From: Pseudaquabacterium pictum
GTDB lineage: Bacteria > Pseudomonadota > Gammaproteobacteria > Burkholderiales > Burkholderiaceae_C
Length of the DNA: 64,000 bases
NCBI RefSeq assembly: GCF_005403045.1
Contig: NZ_BJCL01000002.1
Location: 496,001 to 560,000, forward strand
Direction of reading: 5' to 3'
Shown here: positions 15,983 through 28,310 of the stretch, piece after piece
Position numbering within the stretch: position 1 is the first letter of the stretch
How the letters are laid out: each line of letters opens with the position of its first letter
Position numbers and translations under genes: made by a program
Notes under the pieces: generated by a model
What the model saw: only the letters and a program-made list of their open reading frames with translations
Databases searched by the model: none
What the model was told of the DNA's origin: nothing

Positions 15983-17121
15983 AGCGGCACCTCGATGCGG
16001 GCGTTGTACAGGCCGTGCTCCACGCCGCAGTGCAGCGTGGCGGCCACGTCATGCAGCAGGCGCAGGCGCTCGGCCACATTGGCCAGGGCGATGCCGTTGC
16101 CGGCCGCGCCCGGTGTGTCGGGCAGGGTGTTGGTCACCAGCACGATGGCCATGCCGCGGTGGGCCCGGGTGCTGACGACGATGCGGCCACCACCCACCGC
16201 CGGCTCCACGCCATGGCGCACCGCGTTCTCCACCAGCGGCTGCAGCACCAGCGGTGGCACGCTGGCGCCCGCCGCGGCCGGGTCCAGGTCCCAGACCAGC
16301 TGCAGCCGCTCGCCGAAGCGCAGCTGCTCGATGGCCAGGTAGCGCTGGGCCAGGTCGATCTCTTCGTCCAGCGTGACAGCGCTGCCGGTTTCGGCCAGGG
16401 CCACGCGGAACAGCTGGGCCAGATCCTCCAGCACCGCCTCGGCGCGCTGCGGGTCCACCTGCACCAGGGCCAGCGCGGTGTTCAGCGCATTGAACAGGAA
16501 GTGCGGCCGGATGCGCGACTGCAGCTCGGCCAGGCGGGCACTGGCCTCCACCGGCTGCGCCGCCGCGGCACGCAGGCCCAGCCAGTGCCACACGCCGCCG
16601 GCCAGGGCCGCGCCGGCCAGCACGCTGCCCAGCGCCCGGCTGGCCGCGCCGGGCACCAGGCCCAGCGCGGCACACAGCGCCCAGCCGGCCAGCGCCGCCA
16701 GCCCACCCAGCGCCAGCAGCAGGCCGTCGCGCAGCATTGCCGGGCGGCTGGCCAGCCAGGGCCGCAGCGCGCACACCGCCGGCAGCCACAGCAGCGTGCC
16801 GGCCAGGCCGGCGAAAGCGCCCACTGCGGCCCGGCTGGCCGCGTCGACCCAGCCCTGGGCCAGCGGCGCGCCGGCCAGCAGCACGGCGGCCTGCACCGCC
16901 AGCAGCACCCGCAGCGCCAGCGCCGGCTGACACAGGTGGAACTGCAGGCCCAGCCGGTGGCGGGCTTGCGTGGCCTGGCCCTGCAGCGGGTCGAACCGGG
17001 TGGCGTTGAACAGCGAGCTGCCGGCCGCGCCGCGCAGGCGCCCGGTGTCGGGCCAGAGGCTGGGCGCGCGGCTGCCGGTGTCGCCGGCGTCGGGCTGGGC
17101 AGGATGGTCGGCAGGGGCCAT
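15979..17121 (-). CDS. LytS/AlgZ-type sensor histidine kinase
   Basis: A 380-residue inner-membrane kinase. After a Pro/Ala-rich N-terminus come about four to six hydrophobic segments (roughly residues 68-185). The His_kinase domain follows with [20 protein letters not shown] (phospho-accepting His in PHFLFN), then the HATPase domain with [17 protein letters not shown] and [13 protein letters not shown]. The signature PHFLFNALN places it with the LytS/AlgZ kinases that partner LytTR regulators. The start at 17121 was preferred to a longer frame that runs into the argH promoter. It diverges from argH, an arrangement conserved across beta- and gammaproteobacteria. Confidence 0.93.
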   Translation of the reverse strand: MAPADHPAQPDAGDTGSRAPSLWPDTGRLRGAAGSSLFNATRFDPLQGQATQARHRLGLQFHLCQPALALRVLLAVQAAVLLAGAPLAQGWVDAASRAAVGAFAGLAGTLLWLPAVCALRPWLASRPAMLRDGLLLALGGLAALAGWALCAALGLVPGAASRALGSVLAGAALAGGVWHWLGLRAAAAQPVEASARLAELQSRIRPHFLFNALNTALALVQVDPQRAEAVLEDLAQLFRVALAETGSAVTLDEEIDLAQRYLAIEQLRFGERLQLVWDLDPAAAGASVPPLVLQPLVENAVRHGVEPAVGGGRIVVSTRAHRGMAIVLVTNTLPDTPGAAGNGIALANVAERLRLLHDVAATLHCGVEHGLYNARIEVPL

Positions 17122-17206
17122 GGGCAGCGGTGCAGGGGGCCAACCGATAATACGGGCCTGCCGCGCCGCCCCTGGCCGGCCCACACTCCACCCAGAAGAT
17201 CCGCCC

Positions 17207-18604
<1,398 letters not shown>

Positions 18605-18677
18605 TCCCGAGCAAGCCGCGCACGTTCTGTGCGCTGGCAGACATGCCGCAGTGACATGCGGGGCGCACCATGCGGCC

Positions 18678-20159
18678 ATGCCGGCCTGGCGGCCGGCGGT
18701 TCCCGCGAGGTGTGCCCTGGATACCCTGACCCGCCGGCGATTGCCGGCCGCCCTGCTGGGCTGTGCGCTGCTGCTGGCAGGGTGTGCCAGCCCGCCCACC
18801 GCAGCACCCGGCCCCACGCTGGCCAACCTGCCCACCGCCTGGGCCGGCGCGCCGTCCGCCCCGCTGGCGGCAGCTGAACGCCAGGCCCTGCTGGCCTGGT
18901 GGCAGCAGTTCGATGACCCGCAGCTGAGCGCCCTGGTCACCCAGGCGCTGGCGGCCAACACCGGCGTGCGCAGTGCCCAGGCCGCCCTGCGCCAGGCCCG
19001 AGCGCTGCAGGATGTGGCCGCCGCCGGCCTGGGCCCCACGCTGACCGCAAGCGCCGATGCCCAGCGCAGCCGTGCCAGCAACAACAGCAGCAACCGCTTC
19101 GGCGCCAGCCTGGATGCCAGCTGGGAGGCCGACCTGTTCGGCGGCCGCCGCAGCGCGCTGGATGCCAGCACCGCCACCGCAGAGGCCAGCGAAGCCAGCC
19201 TGGGCGCCACCCAGGTGTCCTTGGCCGCCGAGGTGGCGCTGGCCTACATCAACCTGCGCAGCGGTCAGGCCCGGCTGGCCATCGCCGAGGCCAACCTCGC
19301 CAGCCAGCAGGAGACGCTGCAGATCACCCGCTGGCGGCTGCAGGCCGGCCTCGTCGACAGCCTGGCGGCCGAGCAGGCACAAGCCGCCGCCGAGCAGACC
19401 CGCGCCAGCCTGCCGCCGCTGCAGACCGCGGTGGCCCAGGCCCGCCATGCGCTGGCGGTGCTGACCGGCCAGCCGCCCGCGGCACTGGATGCCGCGCTGG
19501 CCGCCACCGCGCCGGTGCCGCAGCCGGCCGCCACGCTGGCCCTGGCCGGCCCGGCCGACACCCTGCGCCAGCGGCCCGATGTGCGCGCCGCTGAGCGCCG
19601 CCTGGCGGCGGCCTGGGCCACGCTGGCGCAGGCCGATGCCGCGCTGCGGCCGTCGCTGCGGCTGTCGGGCTCGCTGGGGCTGTCCGCGCTGACGCTGGGC
19701 AGCCTGACCAGCGGCAGCGCGGTGGCCGGCGCGCTGCTGGCCGGCATCAGCCTGCCGGTGTTCGACGGTGGCGCGCTGCGCAGCCAGCAGCGCGCCCAGC
19801 AGGCGGCTGTCGAGCAGGCACAGGAGGCCTGGCGCGCCAGCGTGCTGACCGCGCTGCAGGAGGTGGAAGATGCCCTGGTGGCGCTGCGCGGCGACCGCGC
19901 GCGGGTGCAGCGCCTGCAGGCCGCCGCGGCCGCCGCCACCAATGCCGCCACCCTGGCCAACCAGCGCTTCCGCAGCGGCCTGGTCGACTTCCAGACCGTG
20001 CTCGACACCCAGCGCAGCCAGCTCGGCGCGCAGGACAGCCTGGCCAGCGCCGGCGCCGATGTCGCCGCCGGCCATGTGCGGCTCTACAAATCCCTGGGCG
20101 GTGGCTGGGCCGGTTCACCAACCGACATGCCCGCTGCTGCCAACACCCCCACGCCATGA
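18678..20159 (+). CDS. TolC-like outer-membrane efflux lipoprotein (NodT family)
   Basis: A 493-residue outer-membrane factor. The N-terminus carries a lipoprotein signal with lipobox LLLAGCAS. Two long Ala/Gln-rich repeats follow, characteristic of the TolC trimeric alpha-barrel (OEP domains about residues 85-270 and 290-465). ADTLRQRPDVRAAERRLAAAW is the NodT-type motif between repeats. The ATG at 18678 gives a rather long signal region; the true start is not certain. Its stop overlaps the start of the adaptor gene (ATGA), so it is the outer part of the downstream tripartite pump. The product should span the outer membrane and periplasm. Confidence 0.93.
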   Translation: MPAWRPAVPARCALDTLTRRRLPAALLGCALLLAGCASPPTAAPGPTLANLPTAWAGAPSAPLAAAERQALLAWWQQFDDPQLSALVTQALAANTGVRSAQAALRQARALQDVAAAGLGPTLTASADAQRSRASNNSSNRFGASLDASWEADLFGGRRSALDASTATAEASEASLGATQVSLAAEVALAYINLRSGQARLAIAEANLASQQETLQITRWRLQAGLVDSLAAEQAQAAAEQTRASLPPLQTAVAQARHALAVLTGQPPAALDAALAATAPVPQPAATLALAGPADTLRQRPDVRAAERRLAAAWATLAQADAALRPSLRLSGSLGLSALTLGSLTSGSAVAGALLAGISLPVFDGGALRSQQRAQQAAVEQAQEAWRASVLTALQEVEDALVALRGDRARVQRLQAAAAAATNAATLANQRFRSGLVDFQTVLDTQRSQLGAQDSLASAGADVAAGHVRLYKSLGGGWAGSPTDMPAAANTPTP

Positions 20160-21468
20160 CCAACGCCCCGCCCGACACCGACGCGCTGAACGCCTTGCTG
20201 GGCGACAGCGCCGCCCGCCCCTGGACCCGGCGCCTGTGGCCCTGGTTGCTGCTGGCCGCGGTGCTGGCCGCCGGCGGGCTCTGGTGGTGGTGGCAGGCCG
20301 GTGCCGCCGAACGCGCCGCGCCGGTCTACAGCACCGAACCGGTGGGCCGCGGCAACCTGGTGCTCAAGGTCACCGCCAACGGCACGGTGCAGCCCACCCG
20401 CACCATCAACATCGGCAGCGAGCTGTCGGGCACGGTGCTGAAGGTCAACGTCGACGTCAACGACCGGGTCAAGAAAGGCCAGGTGCTGGTGGAACTGGAC
20501 ACCGCCAAGCTGCGCGACCAGGTGCGCCGCGCGCAGGCGTCGCTGGCCTCGGCCCAGGCCAAGCTGGCGCAGACCACCGCCACCATCGCCGAGGCCCAGG
20601 CCAACCTCGGCCGGCTGGAGGAGGTGGCGCGGCTCAGCGGCGGCAAGGTGCCGTCGGCCGCCGAGCTGGACACCGCCCGCGCCGCCCTGGCCCGCGCCCA
20701 GGCTGACGCCGCATCGGCCCGCGCCGGCGTGCAGGATGCGCAGGCCGCGCTGTCCACCGACCAGACCAACCTGGGCAAGGCCTCGATCGTGGCGCCGGCC
20801 GACGGCATCGTGCTGACCCGCAGCGTCGACCCCGGCAACGCCGTAGCGGCCTCGCTGCAGGCGGTGACGCTGTTCACCATCGCCGAGGATCTGTCCAAAC
20901 TCCGGCTGTGGGTCTATGTGGACGAGGCCGACGTGGGCAACGTGCAGCTGGGCCAGCAGGCCAGCTTCACCGTGGCGGCGTTTCCGCGGCGCAGTTTTCC
21001 GGCGCGCATCACCCGGGTGGGCTTCGGCTCGACGATCACCGAGAACGTGGTCACCTACCTGACGGACCTGGACGTGGACAACACCGACCTGAGCCTGCGC
21101 CCGGGCATGACAGCCACCGCCACCATCACCGCCATGCGCAAGGACGATGTGCTGCTGGTGCCCAACACCGCGCTGCGCTTCACGCCCGGCACCGCCGCGC
21201 CAGCGGCGGCCAAGGGCGGCGTGCTGACCAGCCTGGCGCCGCGCATGCCCGGTGGCAGCCGCCGGCCGGCCTCGGCCACGCCCGGCAGCACCGCCGGCGC
21301 CCGCCAGGTGTGGGTGCTGCCCGACGACGGCAGCAACACGCCGTTGGCGGTGCCGGTGGAGCCCGGCATCAGCGACGGGCAGATGACCGAGATTCTCCAG
21401 ACAACCGGCGGCGGCGGCCTGAAGGCGGGCATGCGCGTGATCACCGACCAGAAGCTGGCGGTGGCGAA

Positions 21469-21472
<4 letters not shown>
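20156..21472 (+). CDS. Efflux periplasmic adaptor (MacA-like membrane fusion protein)
   Basis: A 438-residue RND/MacA-type adaptor. One N-terminal transmembrane helix (about residues 30-47, WPWLLLAAVLAAGGLWWWW) anchors it. A biotinyl-lipoyl domain follows, NIGSELSGTVLKVNVDVNDRVKKGQVLVELD, then a long alpha-helical hairpin (about residues 115-215) and the beta-barrel and membrane-proximal domains. It links the inner-membrane ABC transporter to the TolC-like protein. ATGA overlap upstream and GTGA overlap downstream show tight coupling with the other pump genes. A Gly/Pro/Ala-rich insert around residues 340-385 is unusual for MacA and may be a flexible loop. Confidence 0.94.
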
Positions 21473-23453
<1,981 letters not shown>

Positions 23454-23455
23454 GA

Positions 23456-23475
23456 CGGCCCCCCCGCGCGGGCCG
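23456..23475 (+). terminator. Weak hairpin after the efflux operon
   Basis: CGGCCC pairs with GGGCCG (6 bp) a few bases after the permease stop, with an eight-base loop. There is no T-tract, so it is only a candidate terminator separating the efflux operon from the pilus operon. Confidence 0.35.
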
Positions 23476-23563
23476 GACGAGCGGCCATTTCCACCGGCTT
23501 TTCCGGCCATTGCCGGACACCCCCCCATGCAACGATGTCGCAGCACATCTCTGGGGGCAACGG

Positions 23564-24499
23564 GTGTTCGGACTTTCTCGTGGTGGACTGCAGCCAGGCT
23601 GGATCGCCTGCGCGCCGGCCGGCGCCGACGCGACCTTCGCGCTGGTGCAGCCGGGCGGTGCCGAGGGCCGGCCGGCGGTGCGCTGGACGGCCACCGCGCC
23701 CTGGGCGCGGCCGCTGGCCGCGCTGCAGCGGCTGCGCCGCCAGCATGCACTGCACCGCCACCGCTGCGTGGCCGTGCTGCAGCGCCACCAGTACCAGTGC
23801 ATCACCATGGATGCGCCGGCCGACGTGCCGCGCGCCGACTGGGCCGCCGCGGTGCGCTGGCAGCTCAAGGACACGGTGGACTTTCCGGTCGACAGCGCCG
23901 CCGTCGACGTGCTGGCCGTGCCCGAGGGCACCAGCTACCGCGCCCAGCAGCAGCTGATCGCGGTGGCCGCAGCCGAGGCCCAGGTGCGGCCACTGGTGGA
24001 ATGCGCGGTGGACGCCGGCGCACCCTGGCAGGCCATCGACATCACCGAGACCGCGCTGCGCAACCTCAGCGCCCTGGTCGAGCCCGAGGGCCGCGCCCAG
24101 GCCCTGCTGCACTGCCAGCGCGGCCATGCCACGCTGGTGGTCACCCACGGCGGCGAGCTGCTGTCGAGCCGGCAGATGGAGCTGGACCTGCTGCTCGACG
24201 ACGACGCCGATCCCGACCTGCGCAGCGCCGGCCATGAACAGGCCGGGCTGGAGCTGCAGCGCACGCTGGACGGCGTGGAGCGTGCCTTCGGCCAGGTGAC
24301 GCTGGCCCGCCTGCTGGTCACGCCGATGCCCGGCCTGCATGCGCTGTGCGACCACCTCGGCCCGCTGCTGTACGTGCCGGTGGCACCGCTGGACCTGACC
24401 GAGGCGCTGGACTGGAGCGCCGTGCCCGGCCTGCTGGACGACCCGGTGCTGCTCAACCAGCAGCTCTGCGCCATCGGCGCGGCGCTGCGCCCGCACTGA
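23564..24499 (+). CDS. mshI: MSHA biogenesis protein MshI (PilM-like)
   Basis: A 311-residue protein with the actin-like PilM/MshI fold, a cytoplasmic platform component of the mannose-sensitive haemagglutinin-type pilus. I chose the GTG at 23564 because VFGLSRGG resembles the usual MshI start and GGGGG lies six bases upstream; the earlier ATG at 23510 has no such site. Landmarks are AAVRWQLKDTVDFPV (about residue 95), ALLHCQRGHATLVVTHGGELLSSRQ and LELQRTLDGVERAFGQV. It heads a tight rightward cluster of pilus genes; the order MshI, PilN-like, MshJ, MshK, MshL supports the call. Confidence 0.88.
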   Translation: MFGLSRGGLQPGWIACAPAGADATFALVQPGGAEGRPAVRWTATAPWARPLAALQRLRRQHALHRHRCVAVLQRHQYQCITMDAPADVPRADWAAAVRWQLKDTVDFPVDSAAVDVLAVPEGTSYRAQQQLIAVAAAEAQVRPLVECAVDAGAPWQAIDITETALRNLSALVEPEGRAQALLHCQRGHATLVVTHGGELLSSRQMELDLLLDDDADPDLRSAGHEQAGLELQRTLDGVERAFGQVTLARLLVTPMPGLHALCDHLGPLLYVPVAPLDLTEALDWSAVPGLLDDPVLLNQQLCAIGAALRPH

Positions 24500-24521
24500 A
24501 CACCACCACCGCCACCTCACC

Positions 24522-25133
24522 ATGGCCCAGCAGCTCAATCTCTTCGATGCGCGTTTCGCGCCGGTGCCACTGCGCTGGTCGGCGCGCCAGGCCGGCCTGG
24601 CCATGGCCGCCGTGGTGGTGCTGGCCTGGGGTGGCGCGCAGGCGCTGACGCTGGCCGCCAGCCGCGCCGAGGCCGAGGCCCAGGCCATCCAGGCCGGCAT
24701 GTCGCCGCTGCGTGCCCAGGTGGGCACGCTGGCGGCCCGCCGCGATCCCGGCACCGCCGGCGAACTGGCCCGCCTGCAAGCCGCCGAGGCCACCCAGCGC
24801 CGGGTGCGCGCTGCGCTGGAAGCCGGCGCCGCCGGCGCCCGCGAGGGCCATGCGGAGGTGCTGCTGGCACTGGCCCGCCAGGCCTCCGGCCAGCTCTGGA
24901 TCACCGGCCTGGGCGTGTCCGACGACGGCAGCGCCATCGACCTGGAAGGCCGCATGACCAGCAGCAGCGTGCTGGCCGACTACCTGCGCCGGCTCAACGA
25001 CGAGCCGCGCTTCAAGGGCCGCCCCTTCGCGCAGCTGACCCTGCGCGCGGTGGACAACAACGGCGCTGCCCTGCCCTACACCGAGTTCGCGCTGCGCTCC
25101 ACCCCGGCCACCGGCACCAGCACCTCGCCATGA
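24522..25133 (+). CDS. PilN-like pilus assembly protein
   Basis: A 203-residue bitopic protein. A short cytoplasmic N-terminus (QQLNLFDARFAP, matching the conserved INLLP-like motif of PilN that binds PilM/MshI) is followed by one membrane helix (residues 26-46) and a coiled-coil periplasmic part. The C-terminal ferredoxin-like domain has LWITGLGVSDDGSAIDLEGR. It connects the MshI platform to the periplasmic alignment complex. It ends by ATGA overlap with the next gene. Vibrio clusters have a second MshI-type gene in this position. The name is left blank because nomenclature differs between genera. Confidence 0.85.
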   Translation: MAQQLNLFDARFAPVPLRWSARQAGLAMAAVVVLAWGGAQALTLAASRAEAEAQAIQAGMSPLRAQVGTLAARRDPGTAGELARLQAAEATQRRVRAALEAGAAGAREGHAEVLLALARQASGQLWITGLGVSDDGSAIDLEGRMTSSSVLADYLRRLNDEPRFKGRPFAQLTLRAVDNNGAALPYTEFALRSTPATGTSTSP

Positions 25134-25876
25134 CATCCACCAACACCGCCGCCGCACCTGCCGCAGCGCTGGCCCAGCTGGCCACGCGGGGCCGGGTGCT
25201 GCTGCGCCAGTTCCACCAGCGCCCGCCGCGCGAGCGGCTGCTGCTGATCGCCGCCGCACTGGCCGTGCTGCTGGTGCTGGCCGACCAGCTGTGGCTGTCG
25301 CCTGCCTGGCGCAGCTTCCAGGCCGCCCGCAGCGCCCGGGCCATGGCCCTGCAGCAGCAGCAGGGGCTGCTGAACGACATCCAGCAGCTGCAGAGCCAGG
25401 GCGCGGCACAGGTGCGGCAGCAGCAGGCCGACCTGCAGCAGTGGCGCCAGCGCCTGCGCGATGGCGACACCGCGCTGCGCGGCCATGCCGACAGCCTGGT
25501 GGGCCCGGAGGCGATGCGCGACCTGCTGGGCCAGCTGCTGGCCCGCCACGGCGAGGTGCGGGTGCGGGCGGTGCGCTCGCTGGGCCGCAGCGACCTGCTG
25601 ACCCCGGGCGCCGCTGGCACGCCGGCCACCGCTGCCAGCGCCGCCCGCACGGACAGCAGCACCGACAACCCCGCCGGCGGCCTCTACCGCCACGGCCTGG
25701 AGCTGGTGCTCGAAGGCGGCTACGCCGACCTGCTGGCCTACCTGCAGGCGATGGAGGCGCTGCCGCAGCGGGTGCTGTGGGGCGCCGTCAGCCTGAAGGT
25801 GGATCAGCACCCCCGGTCGGTGCTGACCCTGCGTGTCTACACCCTGAGCCGCGACCGCACGTGGCTGGAGATCTGA
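25130..25876 (+). CDS. mshJ: MSHA biogenesis protein MshJ (PilO-like)
   Basis: A 248-residue bitopic inner-membrane protein. One membrane helix lies near residues 38-54 (RLLLIAAALAVLLVLAD), then a Gln-rich coiled coil (ALQQQQGLLNDIQQLQSQ, about 75-110), then a C-terminal PilO-like domain with LYRHGLELVLEGGYADLLAYLQAMEALPQRVLWG. It forms the periplasmic alignment subcomplex with the PilN-like protein. It overlaps the upstream gene by four bases and is two bases from mshK. The Ala/Thr-rich stretch around residues 160-185 looks like a linker. Confidence 0.87.
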   Translation: MTSTNTAAAPAAALAQLATRGRVLLRQFHQRPPRERLLLIAAALAVLLVLADQLWLSPAWRSFQAARSARAMALQQQQGLLNDIQQLQSQGAAQVRQQQADLQQWRQRLRDGDTALRGHADSLVGPEAMRDLLGQLLARHGEVRVRAVRSLGRSDLLTPGAAGTPATAASAARTDSSTDNPAGGLYRHGLELVLEGGYADLLAYLQAMEALPQRVLWGAVSLKVDQHPRSVLTLRVYTLSRDRTWLEI

Positions 25877-25878
25877 CC

Positions 25879-26403
25879 ATGACCCGCCTGCATCCCTACC
25901 CGGCCGCCCTGGCCCTGCTGGGCCTGGCTGGCGCCGCCACCGCCGGGCCGCTGGCCGATCCCACCCGCCCGCCGGCCGCCCTGATGGCCCCGGGCGGCCT
26001 GGCGGCCGCGGCGCTGCCGCACCGTGCCAATGCCGACACCGCCCGCGCCATTGCCGCCGCTGCGCGCGCGGCCGAGCCGCCGCCACCGTCGGCGCCCGCG
26101 GTGGTGCAGGCGGTGCAGCTGCCCGCCCAGGGCGCGGCCATGGCCCTGGTCGATGGCCGTGCGGTGAAGGTGGGCGATGCGGTGGACGGCCGCGCCGTGC
26201 TGGCCATCGACGCCCAGGGCCTGCTGCTGAAGGGCCCGCGCGGACCCGAGCGCCTGTGGCTGCTGGCCGGCACGCCCAAGCAGGCCGCCGGCAGCCTCAC
26301 AGGCACCGCCAGCGCGCGCTACCAGCCGGCACCGCCGGCCGATCCCGCCACCCTGACCAATCCGCCAGCCGCCCTGTCGCTGGCCGGAAGGACCGCACCA
26401 TGA
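25879..26403 (+). CDS. mshK: MSHA biogenesis protein MshK (PilP-like)
   Basis: A 174-residue exported protein with a signal peptide ending near GAATAG, followed by the conserved start of the processed protein, PLADPTRPPAAL. An Ala/Pro-rich linker leads to a small beta domain (about residues 80-135, VVQAVQLPAQGAAMALVDG and RAVKVGDAVDGRAVLAID) that resembles the HR/PilP-type domain that contacts secretins. It lies directly before the secretin gene and overlaps it by ATGA, as expected for MshK. Small size and weak conservation make the call rest partly on position. Confidence 0.8.
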   Translation: MTRLHPYPAALALLGLAGAATAGPLADPTRPPAALMAPGGLAAAALPHRANADTARAIAAAARAAEPPPPSAPAVVQAVQLPAQGAAMALVDGRAVKVGDAVDGRAVLAIDAQGLLLKGPRGPERLWLLAGTPKQAAGSLTGTASARYQPAPPADPATLTNPPAALSLAGRTAP

Positions 26404-28289
26404 CCCCCCGCCTCCGCCGCGCGACGCCCCCGCTGGCCGCCCTGCTGGCTGCCCTGCTGCTGGGCCTGCCATCCCTGCAGGCCCGGCCTGCCGACGACCG
26501 CCCGGCCGCCCAGGATGGCAGCAACCTGCTGCCGCCGCTGGGCACGCTGATGCGGCCGCAGCAGCGCCGCGACCGCCAGCCCGAGACGCTGCGCCTGGCC
26601 CTGGCCGCGCCCTCGGCCACGGTCGACACCGCCGCAGCCGCGCTGCCGGTCAGCGCCGTGGCCGCGGTGATGCCGGCACCGGCCCCGGCAGCAGCCCCAG
26701 TCCTGGCACCCGCACCCGTCCTGGCACCCGCGCCCGCCGCCCTGCCCGTCACCCTGGTCGCCGCCGCCACGCCGGCCGCAGCGGCCCCGGCCGCCGCCCG
26801 CAGCGGCGCGCCCGATGCCCGCTTCGACCTGGCCATCAACAACGCGCCGGCCGCGCAGGTGTACCTGCAGCTGGCCCAGGGCACAGCCTGGAACATGCTG
26901 GTCTCGCCCGAGGTGACCGGCACGCTGTCGATCGCGCTGAAGGACACCACCGTGCCCGAGGCCCTGGACACGCTGCGCGAGCTGTTCGGCTATGAATACC
27001 GCATCACCGGCAACCGCATCTTCGTCTACCCCAACACGGTGCAGACGCGGCTGTTCCGGGTGAACTACCTGCCCGGCCGCCGCCAGGGCGCCAGCGACAT
27101 CCGGGTGAGCAGCAGCGCCATGACCAGCGGCGCCACCACCGCCAACGGCACCAGCGGCAACACCACCCAGGGCGGTGGTGGCGGCAACAGCAGCGTGGGC
27201 AACCGCCCCGACGACAACGCCCATGTGCGCACCACCTCCGATGCCGACTTCTGGCGCGAGGTGCAGGCCTCGCTGGCCGCGCTGGTGGGCGGTGCCGGCG
27301 GCCGCCAGGTGGTGCTCAACCCGGCCGCCGGCGTGGTGGTGGTCAAGGCCACGCCGGGCGAGCTGCGCCAGGTCGAGCAGTACCTGAAGGCGGTGCAGCT
27401 GTCGATCGAGCGGCAGGTGATGCTGGAGGCCAAGATCGTCGAGGTCAGCCTCAGCAAGGACGCCCAGACCGGCATCAACTGGGGCGCCTTCGGCAAGCTG
27501 GGCAGCGGCCAGCTGTCGATCGGCAGCGCCGCGCCGGGCAGCCGGCTGGGCACCACCGGCAGCCTGAGCACCGCCGACGGCACCAGCATCGCCCCGGGGG
27601 TGGATGTGGCCACCGGCGCGCTCGGCCGTGGCTTCTACGGCCTGGCCTTCCAGGCCAGCAACTTCGCCGCGCTGCTGAACTTCCTGCAGACCCAGGGCGA
27701 TGTGCAGGTGCTGTCCAGCCCGCGCATCGCGACGCTGAACAACCAGAAGGCGGTGCTGAAGGTGGGCTCGGACGAGCTGTACGTGACCGGCGTCACCACC
27801 ACCACCACCAGCAACGGCACCAGCAGCAACAGCTCGCCGTCGCTGACGCTGCAGCCGTTCTTCAGCGGCATCTCGCTGGACGTGACGCCGCAGATCGACG
27901 ACGCCGGCAACGTGATGCTGCATGTGCACCCCACCATCAGCACGGTGACCGAGAAGAACAAGAACATCGACCTCGGCTCGCTGGGCGCCTTCAAGCTGCC
28001 GCTGGCGGCCAGCGCGGTCAACGAGACGGATTCCATCGTGCGGGTGCGCGACGGCCAGATCGTCGCCATCGGCGGCCTGATGAAGCAGGAGCTGCGCGAC
28101 GAGCGCACCGGCCTGCCGGTGGTCAGCGAAGCGCCGGTGGTGGGCGGGCTGTTCCGCCAGACCGGCACGGTGGTGAACAAGCGCGAGCTGGTGATCATGC
28201 TCAAGCCCACCGTCATCCAGGACGGCGCCGCCTGGCCGGACGGCCCCACCCTGGGCGGTCTGCCGGCGCCCGCGCCTGCGCAGCGCTGA
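26400..28289 (+). CDS. mshL: Pilus secretin MshL
   Basis: A 629-residue outer-membrane secretin for pilus extrusion. Signal peptide at residues 1-28. A long Ala/Pro-rich linker (about residues 65-135, with repeated VLAPAP units) precedes the secretin N-domains (FDLAINNAPAAQVYLQLAQ, then TLRELFGYEYRITGNRIFVYP). The C-terminal secretin domain has VQVLSSPRIATLNNQKAVLKVG and the final VREGQ-like DGQIVAIGGLMKQE and RELVIMLKPTVI. A Gly/Ser/Thr-rich insert lies around residues 235-265. The gene is downstream of mshK (ATGA) and 21 bases upstream of mshE. Assembly should be a dodecamer or larger ring in the outer membrane. Confidence 0.94.
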   Translation: MTPRLRRATPPLAALLAALLLGLPSLQARPADDRPAAQDGSNLLPPLGTLMRPQQRRDRQPETLRLALAAPSATVDTAAAALPVSAVAAVMPAPAPAAAPVLAPAPVLAPAPAALPVTLVAAATPAAAAPAAARSGAPDARFDLAINNAPAAQVYLQLAQGTAWNMLVSPEVTGTLSIALKDTTVPEALDTLRELFGYEYRITGNRIFVYPNTVQTRLFRVNYLPGRRQGASDIRVSSSAMTSGATTANGTSGNTTQGGGGGNSSVGNRPDDNAHVRTTSDADFWREVQASLAALVGGAGGRQVVLNPAAGVVVVKATPGELRQVEQYLKAVQLSIERQVMLEAKIVEVSLSKDAQTGINWGAFGKLGSGQLSIGSAAPGSRLGTTGSLSTADGTSIAPGVDVATGALGRGFYGLAFQASNFAALLNFLQTQGDVQVLSSPRIATLNNQKAVLKVGSDELYVTGVTTTTTSNGTSSNSSPSLTLQPFFSGISLDVTPQIDDAGNVMLHVHPTISTVTEKNKNIDLGSLGAFKLPLAASAVNETDSIVRVRDGQIVAIGGLMKQELRDERTGLPVVSEAPVVGGLFRQTGTVVNKRELVIMLKPTVIQDGAAWPDGPTLGGLPAPAPAQR

Positions 28290-28310
28290 TGCGTCCGCTG
28301 TTGTCTTGCC

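Noticed and set aside
26590-26760. Tandem DNA repeat in mshL
   Set aside because: The VLAPAP units are a Pro/Ala protein linker with only loose DNA repetition; not a distinct repeat element.
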